The translations under genes and the position numbers were made by a program. A stretch of DNA of 64,000 nucleotides from Porphyridium purpureum (lineage: Eukaryota > Rhodophyta > Bangiophyceae > Porphyridiales > Porphyridiaceae). Every line of letters starts with the position of its first letter. The first letter of the stretch is position 1. Under the pieces are notes generated by a model. That model had not been told where the DNA came from and ran no database searches. It saw only the letters and a program-made list of their open reading frames with translations. The stretch is taken from the NCBI GenBank assembly GCA_008690995.1, contig VRMN01000003.1, positions 930,001-994,000 on the forward strand. The letters run 5' to 3'. This document shows positions 37,663 to 47,218 of this stretch, one piece after another.

Positions 37663-38652
37663 TCATAGCGAGACCGGGCTTGCGCTCTCATCGTACAACC
37701 AATCCAACTTGTAGTCGAAGCCCTGATCACTCAGCTTCCTCTCCTTCGCGCGTGCATTCCGTGACCTGGACACCTTTCGCTTCGTTTTTATACGCTCCGA
37801 TTCATCTTCTCGGGTTAGTCGCTCGCGCTCCGCAAGTCGATGAGGGATCGGCGTGAGGCGTTTTTTCCCACTGTGTACAAAAAGTCCTTTGTGGACCTTC
37901 TCCTCTGGAACCACGTGGACTTGGAGTGTGCGACCCAGCATGAGATAGCCGTCCATCGTTTCCGTGACAATGTCCGCAACAGCACTGCTCTTGAATTGGA
38001 TGAATGCATAGCCCTTGGGGCCTCCTGTGCGCTTGCTGCGCGCCAAGTGGACATGCAGCACGGTCCCAAACTGTTCAAAAAACGAGCGAATTTCATCCTC
38101 CTCGAAACCGAGCGGGACGTGGCCGATGTATACCACCCCGCTCTTCCGCATCTCTTCCTTGGTTCCCCCGTCATTGGATGCGGCAGCCTTGTTGGTATTT
38201 GGCCGGCCCGTTTTCGCCGTCTCACCATCAATTGGTTCCAGTGTAACGGGATCAAGCTCAACAACGTCATCCTCTTTATCTCCCGCCGAGTCATCGTCCT
38301 CCGCGCTCTCACTGTCATCTGCAGCATCGTTTGCCTCCCCAGCTCGCCTCTTCTTGGACGACGAGCGTTTCCTTTTCCTCTTCTTCTTCACGTTGCCTTC
38401 CTTGTCAATGACCTTGGCCACGCCAGGCACCGGATCCTTCGCCGCCACGTCCTCCTCTACATTCTTGACCTTCACCGCGCGCCGCTTTTCCGGGGTCACG
38501 ACGTTCCTGTTCTTGAGAAACACGACCTCGTCATCTGGGGTGGCTGTGCGCGCTTCCTTTGCGGCGCTCGGCGGCTTCGCCGAGCCTCCAGCCCGTCTCG
38601 CCAGCCTCTTCAGCAGCGCTGCCCGCACTCGACTTCCAGCTTCGGCCACCAT
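37663..38652 (-). CDS. Nucleolar RRM protein, NIFK/Nop15-like, about 330 aa
   Basis: A single RNA-recognition motif (about residues 170-250) has RNP2 VVYIGHVP and RNP1 KGYAFIQF, followed at once by a Lys-rich tail that ends GFDYKLDWLYDE. One RRM with basic tails is the plan of NIFK (animals) and Nop15 (yeast), which act in 60S ribosome maturation. The N-terminal 160 residues have Lys/Arg clusters (KKKRKRKRSSSKKRR) and an acidic patch. The frame is open to 39183, but its upstream part is antisense to NOP58. I prefer the ATG at 38652 (MVAEAGSRVRAAL); ATGs at 38790 and 38808 are alternatives. Confidence 0.75.
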   Translation of the reverse strand: MVAEAGSRVRAALLKRLARRAGGSAKPPSAAKEARTATPDDEVVFLKNRNVVTPEKRRAVKVKNVEEDVAAKDPVPGVAKVIDKEGNVKKKRKRKRSSSKKRRAGEANDAADDSESAEDDDSAGDKEDDVVELDPVTLEPIDGETAKTGRPNTNKAAASNDGGTKEEMRKSGVVYIGHVPLGFEEDEIRSFFEQFGTVLHVHLARSKRTGGPKGYAFIQFKSSAVADIVTETMDGYLMLGRTLQVHVVPEEKVHKGLFVHSGKKRLTPIPHRLAERERLTREDESERIKTKRKVSRSRNARAKERKLSDQGFDYKLDWLYDESASPVSL

Positions 38653-39072
38653 CTCGTCATGCAACCTGTCCTGGATCCCATGCACGCGCTTCCCCCACCG
38701 AGCACAGACGCCTCGCTTCCTCTCACGCGTCGGCCGCGGAAAAAAAACCAACCAGCCGACCAACCGCTGACTGTACACTACCGCACTCATGGTGAGGTAC
38801 AGTGACATGCCCACGGCGAGAGCGATGTGATAGTGTACAGTGATGGTGGGCGCGTGAAGTACAGTGCACCGATGAGACTGCGGCGTGCGTTCGGTCGCGC
38901 GGGGTTTGGTGCTGATGCGGTCGTAGGACGAGGACGCACGGACGCGGAGAGCAAGGGGTTGGATCGTGTGGAGTGTGGTGGCGTGCGACTCGCCGCGCGG
39001 TGGCAAGAAGGCGCTAGGCATTGGGGAGAGCTTCCGCCCGGGCGGACCGCAGCGTGCGAGAACTCGAAAAGA
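38653..39072. promoter_or_regulatory. Divergent promoter of NIFK-like and NOP58 genes with four ACTGTAC/GTACAGT motifs
   Basis: The motif occurs at 38770-38776 (ACTGTAC) and at 38797-38803, 38837-38843 and 38861-38867 (GTACAGT), within 100 bases. This is the densest cluster in the window, about midway between the two ATGs. No TATA box is seen. Confidence 0.55.
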
Positions 39073-40626
39073 ATGTTTGTGCTCTTTGAAACGGCCGGCG
39101 GCCACGCGCTGTTCAAGGTGACGGACGAGAAGAAACTGTTCAAGGTGGTCGCCGAAGATGACGCAGTGAAGGGAAAGAGGCAAGGGATCGAGTCCTTGCT
39201 TGCGTTGTCCGCGTTCGGAAAGTTTGAGGATACCGTGGATGCGCTGAGCGCGTCGACCGCAATCGTGGAGGGCCAGCTGTCGAAGCAGCTCAAGAAACTG
39301 GTCAAGAAAAATGTGCCTGCTTCAGAGAAGCTGCTGGTCTCGGATCCAAAACTTGGCGGTGCGCTGAAGGAGTCGCTGAGCGTTGCGTGCGTTTTTGACA
39401 GCAGCGTCATGGAAATCATGCGCGAGATTCGCGCAAACATTGACACACTACTCGAGGACGGCGACGCGTTCTCGCCGCAGGAGCAAAAAATCATGGCGCT
39501 TGGTCTCGCACATTCCCTGTCAAGATACAAGCTCAAGTTTTCGCCGGATAAGGTCGATACGATGATCGTGCAGGCCATTGGGCTGCTGGATGATCTGGAC
39601 AAGGAGATCAACACGTACGCAATGAGGCTTCGCGAGTGGTATGGCTGGCACTTCCCAGAGCTTTCCAAGATCCAAATGGACAACCTGGCATACGCCAAGG
39701 TGGTTTTGAAGATGAAAATCAGGACTGCCGCCCAGGGTATGGATTTCAGCGATTGCGTGGCGCCGGAGGTTGAAGAGGAAATCAAGCAGGCGGCCGAGAT
39801 TTCAATGGGAACCGAAATCAGTGACGAGGACATATTGAACATCACGGCACTTGCTGCGCAGGTTGCCACTCTCGTCGAGTACCGGGCAACGCTGTTTGAG
39901 TACTTGCAGAATCGGATGAATGCTATCGCGCCCAACCTCTCCATGATGGTCGGTGAGCTTGTCGGAGCGCGCCTGATCGCTCATGCGGGATCGCTCATGA
40001 GCCTGGCGAAGTACCCTGCGAGTACAATTCAGATCCTCGGGGCTGAAAAGGCCCTCTTTCGTGCGCTGAAGACCAAGCACGCCACCCCAAAGTATGGGCT
40101 CATTTATCACGCCTCCTTGGTGGGCCAAGCGCCTCAGAAGCTCAAAGGAAAGATCTCTCGCGTGCTTGCCGCGAAGTGTGCCCTTTCTGTTCGAGCAGAT
40201 GCCTTGTGTGATGATACAGAGGATCCGCTGGTGGGTCGTGAAGGGCGCGAGAAGGTTGAAAACCGACTGAGACAGCTAGAGCAAAGACAGAATGGCTTCA
40301 TGATCAGCAAGCAAAACAAGCGAACCCAAGTTTCGAACCAAAAGGTGACTGGGAAGCGCGCGTCGTCCGGCCCTGCGTACAATGCGGACGCTGATCTTGT
40401 TCGCGCAGCGGCTCCCAGGAATACTGCTGTGGAGGACATTATCAGTGGTGACGAAGAACCACAGCGTAAGAAGGCAAAGAAGGAGAAGAAGGAAAAGAAG
40501 GATAAGGAAAAGAAACCCAAGGAACTCGAGGAGGAGGCGCCACTGTCGACGAAGGGCAAGAGGAGGGATGACGATGAAACGAAGGAGTCCGAAAAGAAGA
40601 AGAAAAAGAAGAAGGAGAAGGAATAG
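39073..40626 (+). CDS. NOP58: NOP58, box C/D snoRNP core protein, 517 aa
   Basis: The start MFVLFETAGGHALFKV matches the conserved NOP58 N-terminus, so the ATG at 39073 is used although the frame is open to 38827. A NOP5 N-terminal domain, a long coiled coil and the Nop signature (KTKHATPKYGLIYHASLVGQ, then KGKISRVLAAKCAL) follow in order. The tail is the expected Lys/Glu-rich repeat (KKEKKEKKDKEKK). NOP58 pairs with NOP56 and fibrillarin to build the snoRNPs that methylate rRNA. An AATAAA polyadenylation signal lies about 38 bases past the stop (near 40664). Confidence 0.93.
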   Translation: MFVLFETAGGHALFKVTDEKKLFKVVAEDDAVKGKRQGIESLLALSAFGKFEDTVDALSASTAIVEGQLSKQLKKLVKKNVPASEKLLVSDPKLGGALKESLSVACVFDSSVMEIMREIRANIDTLLEDGDAFSPQEQKIMALGLAHSLSRYKLKFSPDKVDTMIVQAIGLLDDLDKEINTYAMRLREWYGWHFPELSKIQMDNLAYAKVVLKMKIRTAAQGMDFSDCVAPEVEEEIKQAAEISMGTEISDEDILNITALAAQVATLVEYRATLFEYLQNRMNAIAPNLSMMVGELVGARLIAHAGSLMSLAKYPASTIQILGAEKALFRALKTKHATPKYGLIYHASLVGQAPQKLKGKISRVLAAKCALSVRADALCDDTEDPLVGREGREKVENRLRQLEQRQNGFMISKQNKRTQVSNQKVTGKRASSGPAYNADADLVRAAAPRNTAVEDIISGDEEPQRKKAKKEKKEKKDKEKKPKELEEEAPLSTKGKRRDDDETKESEKKKKKKKEKE

Positions 40627-40696
40627 AAGAATAGGGCGTTTATGGTCTAATTTACCTTGGCGAAATAAATCATCATGTGAAGGCTCTGATTTCGGC

Positions 40697-41572
40697 TTAT
40701 GTTCGAGGTACGGATCGCACTTTTTCTTGGTCCGGCTGAATGGAAGAGTCCCTGCTTGTGTGAGCGCCTGACATTGGATTGCTTTGCTGATTCCACCAGC
40801 TCAACAGGCCCTGTTCGTCGGCAAGGCTTGGCATGCTTTCAATAAGCTCTCCAACGACAATTTCGTCTCCGAGGACGTCGAAAGTGATTCCCTGTATTCG
40901 CGGTTTGCGTGCGCGGCTCGCATCACGCGCTTCGTCCAGCTGCCGCGCGACTTCGCGTTCTTCTGCACTCAGCCAGGGATCCACGCTTCGCTGATAAAAG
41001 TCTGAACGGTTATCCTTGGCTGTCTGGATTTCGCCCGAGTTCAAATTCAGTATCCTGTCCTTCTGTGCCGTCGCCATTCGCAGCTGGTCGATTGCTCGAT
41101 CATCATAAAGTATGGGGTCAAACAGGCCTCGTTCACAAAAATGGCAGACACGTTTCGCATCCAGGGCCTGCACAAGCCCGCAGAAAAGGCAATTGATCAA
41201 AGTTTGCAGAGCTCGGTCGGTTTGGACTTCGGCCCCCTCAGCCTTTCTTTCCCCGCGGACCGGCGCAGGACCAGGCGTCCCGACCGTCTGTTCACTAGAC
41301 TGATATCCTCTCTTCCCGTGCTTGCCAATCGAGGTTGACGATCCTGCAGCCGCCAACCTGGATGGATTGGATTCTCCTGTAGCGGTGCGCGATGCAAACT
41401 CGTGAATGAAGTTCAGCGTGTCCTGCGACTCGCCCAGCAGAGATAGCCAGTACTCGGCTCTCGCACCCTGTGTGGGCAGAGCGAGCACGTACTCGACGAC
41501 GTCACCGAGTCCTGCGAAACCGAGTCGTTTCAATTGAGTGTTGCACCAAGAGCGCAAGAGCGCATCGTCCAT
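40697..41572 (-). CDS. TRIP4/ASC-1 (activating signal cointegrator 1) homologue, 291 aa
   Basis: The N-terminus from the ATG at 41572 (MDDALLRSWC) has the helical ASC-1 start with LGDVVEYVLAL. The diagnostic zinc finger NCLFCGLVQ...CHFCERGLFDP lies at about 125-150. It is followed by the family's RMATAQKDRILNLNSGE and DFYQRSVDPWLSAEER segments. TRIP4 is part of the ASC-1 complex, which in animals and yeast splits collided ribosomes and acts in transcription. The C-terminal ASCH domain found in animals is absent, so the protein ends shortly after the Trp-rich segment, as in the shorter fungal forms. A GTG at 41662 opens the frame further, without an ATG. Confidence 0.8.
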   Translation of the reverse strand: MDDALLRSWCNTQLKRLGFAGLGDVVEYVLALPTQGARAEYWLSLLGESQDTLNFIHEFASRTATGESNPSRLAAAGSSTSIGKHGKRGYQSSEQTVGTPGPAPVRGERKAEGAEVQTDRALQTLINCLFCGLVQALDAKRVCHFCERGLFDPILYDDRAIDQLRMATAQKDRILNLNSGEIQTAKDNRSDFYQRSVDPWLSAEEREVARQLDEARDASRARKPRIQGITFDVLGDEIVVGELIESMPSLADEQGLLSWWNQQSNPMSGAHTSRDSSIQPDQEKVRSVPRT

Positions 41573-41864
41573 CGCTCCAGCTTTTCCGAGCCAGCTCTTA
41601 CCCAAAGGCCACAGAGCGGTGTTGATCCTACTCCAGAGCGTTTCTGCGAACCTTTCGCCCACCGCAAACTCCAGAAAACCTCAAGCAGCCTGACAGCTTA
41701 ATGGAGAGGCACCGAAGTTGTTGCTGACCTTGCGGGCACCAGATTTTCGTGCGCCTGGAATGATTGCGCTGTGTGAAAAAGGACGACGTTCAAAGTGACC
41801 TACCGTTGAGAACGATTTGTTTAGAAATTTAACAACTTCGCTCCACGTTAACCTACCGGTGCGC

Positions 41865-44099
41865 TTACTTTGACGCGGTTGCGTGCTTCTTTTTCTTGCC
41901 TTTCTTCTGGGGTGTGGCTGCCTTCGCCTCCTGCAACTGGCTTGCACGCTTCTCAAGCTTCACAACCTGCTCAACGACTTTCGGGACGGCATCATCGGCT
42001 ACAATAGTGTCATCGTCGCCGCTTAGACCGAAATTCACCTTATTCTCCTTAAATTTCTGCGAGTCGTCTCGCAACGGGTCACTCGACGCAGCACCCACTG
42101 GACCAGATCCAGATACATCCTTGTCTTCCAGAGCGTTTTCCTCCTGTTTCACTTGGTCCGCCATTTCGTGTAAACTCACGGGGTAATGTTCTCCCGCAGA
42201 AGCGACATCCGACTCTGGCGGTGTATTTTCCGTGATACCGCTGTCAAGAGACTCTTGAGATTCCCCTTCCTCAGGGGCATCCTCGGAGCGCTTTTCCGTT
42301 TCTCTACGTGCTTCTACGGTTTGCCTCAACGCAGGCGTCTCTCCGGATTCCACCACAGCAGGCATGTCTTCGGATACTGCCTCTAGAGGACGCTGGGCAG
42401 CAGGCAAAATCTCGGTTTTTTGACTCGGCGTCAAAACATCCGTTGGTATGGCTGCTGCACTGGAAATTGCGTCGTCACTTTCATCAGCTTCACTCACCGA
42501 TGCTCTTGATCCGACCCCGCTTGGCTTTGGAGCTACCTGCACGAGCTGATGGTAGAGGCTACCCATCAAGATATCAGTGCTGGACATTTCATCGCGGCCT
42601 GGATACGGACGCACAGCCTCGTACAATCGGTCGGTTGCCGCAATCCACGAAAGCATATAACGCTCTGTGTCGGTCAAGGGCGCTGGTGTTACGGACAGGG
42701 CCTCCAAAACTGCATCGGAAAAGTCCTGTGCAGATTTGAAGAGTCTGCAGTTTGTGAACTGCTGGAAAAATCGATTTGACGGATGATCCAGCAGTACGAC
42801 TTGCTTGCCCATTGCAAGTGCTTCCGCCGTCGCTGTGCAGACCACGTCACTGCTCGATGGGTTCACAAAGACTCGGTAGCTATGCAACGAAGGGTCTGCG
42901 TGATCCAAAACCGCACCATGAAAGTACGACTTGCCAAACACCTCCGGACGAGATTCTACGTGTTCACGGATAGCATCAACATCAGGTCCGCTGCCGTACA
43001 TGTCAATCACAAGCTGCTCACCTGTTCGAGACTGGTGCTTGTGCATCAATCCTAGCAGTTCTTTATAACCCTTGGACCATAGCGCCTTCCCGAGGAAATA
43101 TGCGCCCTTTGTAAAGTTTTCCGGGCTCATGCCCTTCCCAATCTGGAGAAAGTTGCTTCGCACCCCGTGTACATTGCATGTCACCGCATGCGGCAGCGCG
43201 TGGATAGCGTCGGACAGCTTGACGACGATGTGGCAGTGCACTTTGCAAACCCACTTGTTGATCAGCTTTAGTGCCAGTGCACGAACGGGCCCGGCAATAC
43301 CATATTCCTTTGCATAGGCGGAATAGTTGGTGTGCACGATGCCCGCCACGAATTTGAACTCGTCGGTGAAATATTTGCCTGTGTGGTACCATGTGAGGTG
43401 TTCTGGCTCCTCCATGATACAGAAGTCGCGCACTTGTGAACTCGGCAAGCTGTCGAGGACGTCGCCGACCGGGAATAGACTGCCGAACTCTGGCACATAC
43501 ACGCTTGGATAAAAGGCTATACGAAAGGCGGGCACGGCTTGCGGCCTACCTTCTGCATCAGTGAGAAGTCCTTTTGCGTGCTTGTTGATCCAGCCGCGTA
43601 CCTCTGCTTCCTGATCAAGAGAAGACGCAAAGTGCTTATCCTGGGCGAAAACGTCCTTCTGCTGAAGCGGCTCCACAAACGGTGCAAGCAAAGTGACGCG
43701 GTGGCCTCGGAGCGCAAGGTAGAGCACGCGCATGATGGGGTTGATGGAAGTCCCTGTCATCCACGGAATACACGCCGTCGTGATGACGACAATCTCTCGC
43801 GGCTGCTGCGCGAGATCGCTGGCCGCCTGCAGCGACTTGCCGCGTTTGCGTCGGCGCAACTGCGAGCGCGCCCAATCCACAACCTGCACAGCCGCAATCA
43901 CGGCCACGGTCACGACAACGGCGCGGCGCCCCAATGCAGCAGACTCGCTGCTCGCGGCAGCCGCATCCTGCGTGCCGGGGTCTAAGTAGCCTGCGCGTTC
44001 GGCGCGGCGCGCGTCCTGCCTCTGGAAAAAGGACTGCAGGAGCCGCACGCCGACCAACGTGCAGCCGCCAATCACAGACAATGTTTCCTTGGCCACCAT
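41865..44099 (-). CDS. Digalactosyldiacylglycerol synthase (DGD1/DGD2 type), GT4, 744 aa
   Basis: The protein starts with a hydrophobic segment and a further helix at about 50-65. The glycosyltransferase domain begins VVITTACIPWMTGTSINP and carries MEEPEHLTWYHTG, IVHTNYSAYAKEYG, CNVHGV, GAYFLGKALWSKGYKELL and DVVCTATAEALAMGK. All are signatures of plant DGDG synthases, which add a second galactose to MGDG from UDP-galactose at the plastid envelope. The last 190 residues are acidic and disordered and end in a Lys-rich tail (KKGKKKKHATASK), which is unusual for the family. An ATTGG (CCAAT-box) lies about 65 bases and ACTGTAC about 155 bases upstream of the ATG. Confidence 0.9.
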   Translation of the reverse strand: MVAKETLSVIGGCTLVGVRLLQSFFQRQDARRAERAGYLDPGTQDAAAASSESAALGRRAVVVTVAVIAAVQVVDWARSQLRRRKRGKSLQAASDLAQQPREIVVITTACIPWMTGTSINPIMRVLYLALRGHRVTLLAPFVEPLQQKDVFAQDKHFASSLDQEAEVRGWINKHAKGLLTDAEGRPQAVPAFRIAFYPSVYVPEFGSLFPVGDVLDSLPSSQVRDFCIMEEPEHLTWYHTGKYFTDEFKFVAGIVHTNYSAYAKEYGIAGPVRALALKLINKWVCKVHCHIVVKLSDAIHALPHAVTCNVHGVRSNFLQIGKGMSPENFTKGAYFLGKALWSKGYKELLGLMHKHQSRTGEQLVIDMYGSGPDVDAIREHVESRPEVFGKSYFHGAVLDHADPSLHSYRVFVNPSSSDVVCTATAEALAMGKQVVLLDHPSNRFFQQFTNCRLFKSAQDFSDAVLEALSVTPAPLTDTERYMLSWIAATDRLYEAVRPYPGRDEMSSTDILMGSLYHQLVQVAPKPSGVGSRASVSEADESDDAISSAAAIPTDVLTPSQKTEILPAAQRPLEAVSEDMPAVVESGETPALRQTVEARRETEKRSEDAPEEGESQESLDSGITENTPPESDVASAGEHYPVSLHEMADQVKQEENALEDKDVSGSGPVGAASSDPLRDDSQKFKENKVNFGLSGDDDTIVADDAVPKVVEQVVKLEKRASQLQEAKAATPQKKGKKKKHATASK

Positions 44100-44427
44100 T
44101 CTGCAACCGCTACACGTCTACCATAACAAAACCCGGCACCGACCCAAAGCATGCGATCGCAGCGCGATTGGTTCTGCGCGCCTTCGAGCACGCGCGCCCG
44201 CTCGCCGCACCACCTGCCCAAGTCAGAAATCCCCGAGATCACAGTACGTCCACACTGTACATTAGACCGGTTTCGAGGAGAAAAATGCGGATTGAACGAG
44301 AAAGGAACGGAAAAAATGCAGCTTCAATTTGCGGGAGCGTCCACTGACGGAAGACTGTGCTGTGCTTATGTCTAACCTTGTACATTAGTGGTCCGTCCTC
44401 GCGCCGGAATGCGATGTCATGCGGAGC
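44100..44427. promoter_or_regulatory. Promoter of DGDG synthase and 3' end of the kinase gene
   Basis: ATTGG lies near 44166 and ACTGTAC at 44254-44260. Nothing else is recognised in these 328 bases. Confidence 0.4.
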
Positions 44428-45567
44428 CTAGAAGAAGTAGCCGCTGTCCAGCGCCTTCTGCGCGGTGATGCGGCGCGCAGGGTTCCCAGAGAGCATGCCG
44501 GCGAGGAGCTTGAAGGCGCTTTGGCCTTCCGGGTCGTTCAAGACTGCGGTGATGCCGCTCGAGGCCCCGGCAGCGTTGCAGTACGTGACCAGGTCGTAGT
44601 TGTACCGCTCCAGCTGGTTCTTGAACTGCAGTAGAGCGCTGTCGGCCGACAGGTCGGGGCACAGACACTTGACTCCAATCAGACCCAGGCTGAACACGTC
44701 AAAGCGGTCAGGGTTCATCACACTGATCCGGCGCTCTGGCGCACCGTACAGCGGGTCCATGGTTGCCGTGCCCAGTCCCTTCTTAAACGGAGTAGACCAG
44801 TCCACCGAACTGCCAAAATCAATCAGCTTCAGCGGCGCATCCGGGTCAGTCTCAACCACAATCACATTTTCAGGTTTGATATCGCGGTGGTAGATGCCGG
44901 CAGACTGAATCTGCACCACCGCAAGGAGCAGCTCACCGATCACTTTTCGGAATAAACCCGTCCGCACCTGTGCAGACACCGGAGCAGAGACACCCAGCGT
45001 GGCATACACCGCATCGAGAGGGCGTGACGACAAGAGATGGTCAAGCGTGTCGCCAGATCCTGCCTTGCGCCACACAATCACTTGCTGCGACTTGTACTCG
45101 GTGCACCCAAGGAACTCGGGCCAGTATGCAGGCGACACCTTGGCACTTAGCGCAGCCAGCTTTTTGTTGATGTAAACTTCCTGACTGAACAAGTCATTAG
45201 CAACAGGGTCTGAGTTTGCCTGCTTGAGCACAACTTGCTCACCAGTCGAAATCTGAGTCCCAAACCATACATTTCCGAACGATCCCGTTGTGGTCGGCAC
45301 GTCCCAAGTTACATCGTAGTCAGCGCCCGGCGGTTCCAAGATCATGTGGCACGGTGCTCCGGCTGGACGCGCCGTACTCCTGACATTCTCTTCACCCGCT
45401 ATTCTTCTTCTTGGAGCTCTCGAGCTCCGTCGCACATGCGCGACGCGCCGCAATCCGCTCCTCTCCCGGAAGCTGCCCGGCTGCATCGCAGCTGGCCGAG
45501 CAAGATTCGGCGAGGCCGACGGGTCGGATAATGCAGCTCCATTCAGCGCAGACACGAACGCCGCCAT
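44428..45567 (-). CDS. STN7/STN8-like thylakoid protein kinase, 379 aa
   Basis: The start MAAFVSALNG and a long basic Ser/Pro/Ala leader (to about 70) indicate a plastid precursor. The kinase domain has a loose glycine loop (TTTGSFGNVWFG), K115, YHRDIKPENV (D229) and IDFGSS (D250). It then has the features peculiar to STN kinases: DPLYGAPERR instead of APE, DRFDVFSLGLIGVKCLCPDL, and FKNQLERYNYDL near the end. Relatives phosphorylate light-harvesting or photosystem II proteins. A red alga lacks LHCII-type state transitions, so the substrate here is open. The upstream frame has another ATG at 45630; 45567 gives the better leader. Confidence 0.8.
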   Translation of the reverse strand: MAAFVSALNGAALSDPSASPNLARPAAMQPGSFRERSGLRRVAHVRRSSRAPRRRIAGEENVRSTARPAGAPCHMILEPPGADYDVTWDVPTTTGSFGNVWFGTQISTGEQVVLKQANSDPVANDLFSQEVYINKKLAALSAKVSPAYWPEFLGCTEYKSQQVIVWRKAGSGDTLDHLLSSRPLDAVYATLGVSAPVSAQVRTGLFRKVIGELLLAVVQIQSAGIYHRDIKPENVIVVETDPDAPLKLIDFGSSVDWSTPFKKGLGTATMDPLYGAPERRISVMNPDRFDVFSLGLIGVKCLCPDLSADSALLQFKNQLERYNYDLVTYCNAAGASSGITAVLNDPEGQSAFKLLAGMLSGNPARRITAQKALDSGYFF

Positions 45568-45723
45568 GATAATCGTACTTCTGCTTTGGCACTCGACACA
45601 CCAATCATTGTCTTCCATCTCTATCCGCACGTTTCAGCTCGAGCCCCACATTCCAACTTATCCTCACCTCAACCGCTTAAACCATTTTGACCGATGAAAC
45701 CGGTTGGACTGGTCAGTCAGCTT

Positions 45724-45751
45724 GGACCGGTTGGACCGGACGAACCGGTCC
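45724..45751. promoter_or_regulatory. GGACCGGTT/AACCGGTCC inverted repeat before the SMARCD start
   Basis: Exact 9-bp arms at 45724-45732 and 45743-45751 lie 30-55 bases upstream of the ATG. A further AACCGGTT palindrome lies near 45695-45703, and related TGGACCGG units surround them. They could be MYB- or Grainyhead-like sites or a hairpin in the leader. Confidence 0.45.
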
Positions 45752-45779
45752 TGAGTGGGCGCGAGTTTGGAGGAGGCGG

Positions 45780-47201
45780 ATGCAGGAAAGACGAAGGGGG
45801 AGAGAAATGGAAGGCATAGGTAGTGAGCAGGAAAGTGTCGGGCGGGAGTCCCTGGAGCGATGGGAGAGCGAGCTCCGGGAGGAGCATGCGGTGTACAGTG
45901 CCGTCCTGAAGCTGGAGCACGAGCTGGACTCGCGCATGCTGGTTCTGGAGCGCGCCGCTCGCGAGATGGCGGTTCGTAAGTGCTCGACGTGCGTGCCGCT
46001 GGTCAAGGCGGGGACTGACGCCGGCCTGTGCACGTCGTATCGCTTACTTCGAGTGCATGTGCTGAGTTCCATGTCCCTGCAGCATACGCCCAGCAACGCT
46101 CCCGGCTCCGTCGATGCGGGCGGAGACCCTCCCGAGCCGCTCGCACACGGCGCCGAAGACGAGCCAAAACAGCCACAGAGAACTTGGACGCTGCGAGTGT
46201 GCGGGGGAGTTTTCATGCCGGATCGTGTAACACCAGACACGAAGCGCAGCTTCATGGGCTGCGTGCGACGGCTCGAGATCGCCACGGATGCACTAGGATC
46301 TCGTTTTGAATGGATGCGCGCAAGAGAGCCTGCAAAGTACTCGAACCGAATGCACCACATTGAAGGGCCGGAGGGTGACGCTGATGGAGTGGATCTCACG
46401 CGCCAAGTCCCGGACTCCGCCTTCAACGTCCGAATTGAGATCACGCCGCACGCCGAAGTCGTGACACGATTCAAGCTGTCCGAACAAATTCAACTGCTGC
46501 TGGGCTGTGACGTCGCCTCGCGCGCGATCGTCAAGTCGGCTGTATGGAACTATATCCGGTTAAGAAAGCTTCTGGTGAATGATGGCACGCCGCGCGTGCT
46601 TGTAGACGATTACATTGCGGCATTGTTCACTGGGGCACATAAGATCACAGCCGACCGACAAGCATCCAACTCACCGTCCAAGAGTGCGGCATCTCCTGCA
46701 GTCAAGCCCGTCAAGCCGCCCAAATTTCTTCCATTGAGCGGCATGCAAGGGATCATCGATCCTCATCTCAGTCCGCTTCCTGGACTCGTGTTGGACGTTC
46801 GCGTAGATCCGGATGGCCCGCCTCAAGAAATCTGTTACGACCTTCGGCTAGACATTGATGAATTCCATGAGGAGCACGCGCAGATCTCCAGCTCACTTCT
46901 GGATGTGTCGCGAGCAGATCAGGACGTCCTGGACAGAAACAATCATGATTATGGCCTGGCTGTACGTGATATCATGAAGAAGCGACAGAGGCGCCGATTC
47001 TTTGAGTCGTTTTCCCGCGCACCACACAGCGCCGTGGTCAAGATTCTACAGGATCAAGCGCGGGAGCTCGAGCTCATGGATACTCATCGTTTGGACCGTG
47101 TTCATCAGAACTCAAAATTCTATCAAAAGCGATGGGTGCACGAAGCGATTCCAAGGTATTTGATTCGAAAGGCGTTGCACATGAAAGGTCCGGCGCAATA
47201 G
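45780..47201 (+). CDS. SWIB-domain chromatin remodelling subunit, BAF60/SMARCD type, 473 aa
   Basis: A SWIB/MDM2 domain sits near residues 229-300 (FKLSEQIQLLLG, AVWNYIRLRKLL, DDYIAALFTG). Upstream is a beta-rich region with WTLRVCGGVF and an insert FNVRIEITPHAEVV. Downstream is a coiled tail with RADQDVLDRNNHDYGLAVRD and RRRFFESFSRAP, as in SMARCD/Swp73/Rsc6. These proteins are core subunits of SWI/SNF-type remodellers. The open frame starts with TTG at 45687; the first ATG is 45780 and another lies at 45819. It diverges from the STN-like kinase, 212 bases between ATGs, and ends 17 bases from the convergent DUF92 gene. Confidence 0.85.
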   Translation: MQERRRGREMEGIGSEQESVGRESLERWESELREEHAVYSAVLKLEHELDSRMLVLERAAREMAVRKCSTCVPLVKAGTDAGLCTSYRLLRVHVLSSMSLQHTPSNAPGSVDAGGDPPEPLAHGAEDEPKQPQRTWTLRVCGGVFMPDRVTPDTKRSFMGCVRRLEIATDALGSRFEWMRAREPAKYSNRMHHIEGPEGDADGVDLTRQVPDSAFNVRIEITPHAEVVTRFKLSEQIQLLLGCDVASRAIVKSAVWNYIRLRKLLVNDGTPRVLVDDYIAALFTGAHKITADRQASNSPSKSAASPAVKPVKPPKFLPLSGMQGIIDPHLSPLPGLVLDVRVDPDGPPQEICYDLRLDIDEFHEEHAQISSSLLDVSRADQDVLDRNNHDYGLAVRDIMKKRQRRRFFESFSRAPHSAVVKILQDQARELELMDTHRLDRVHQNSKFYQKRWVHEAIPRYLIRKALHMKGPAQ

Positions 47202-47218
47202 TCGGAAAGGTTTACGTC

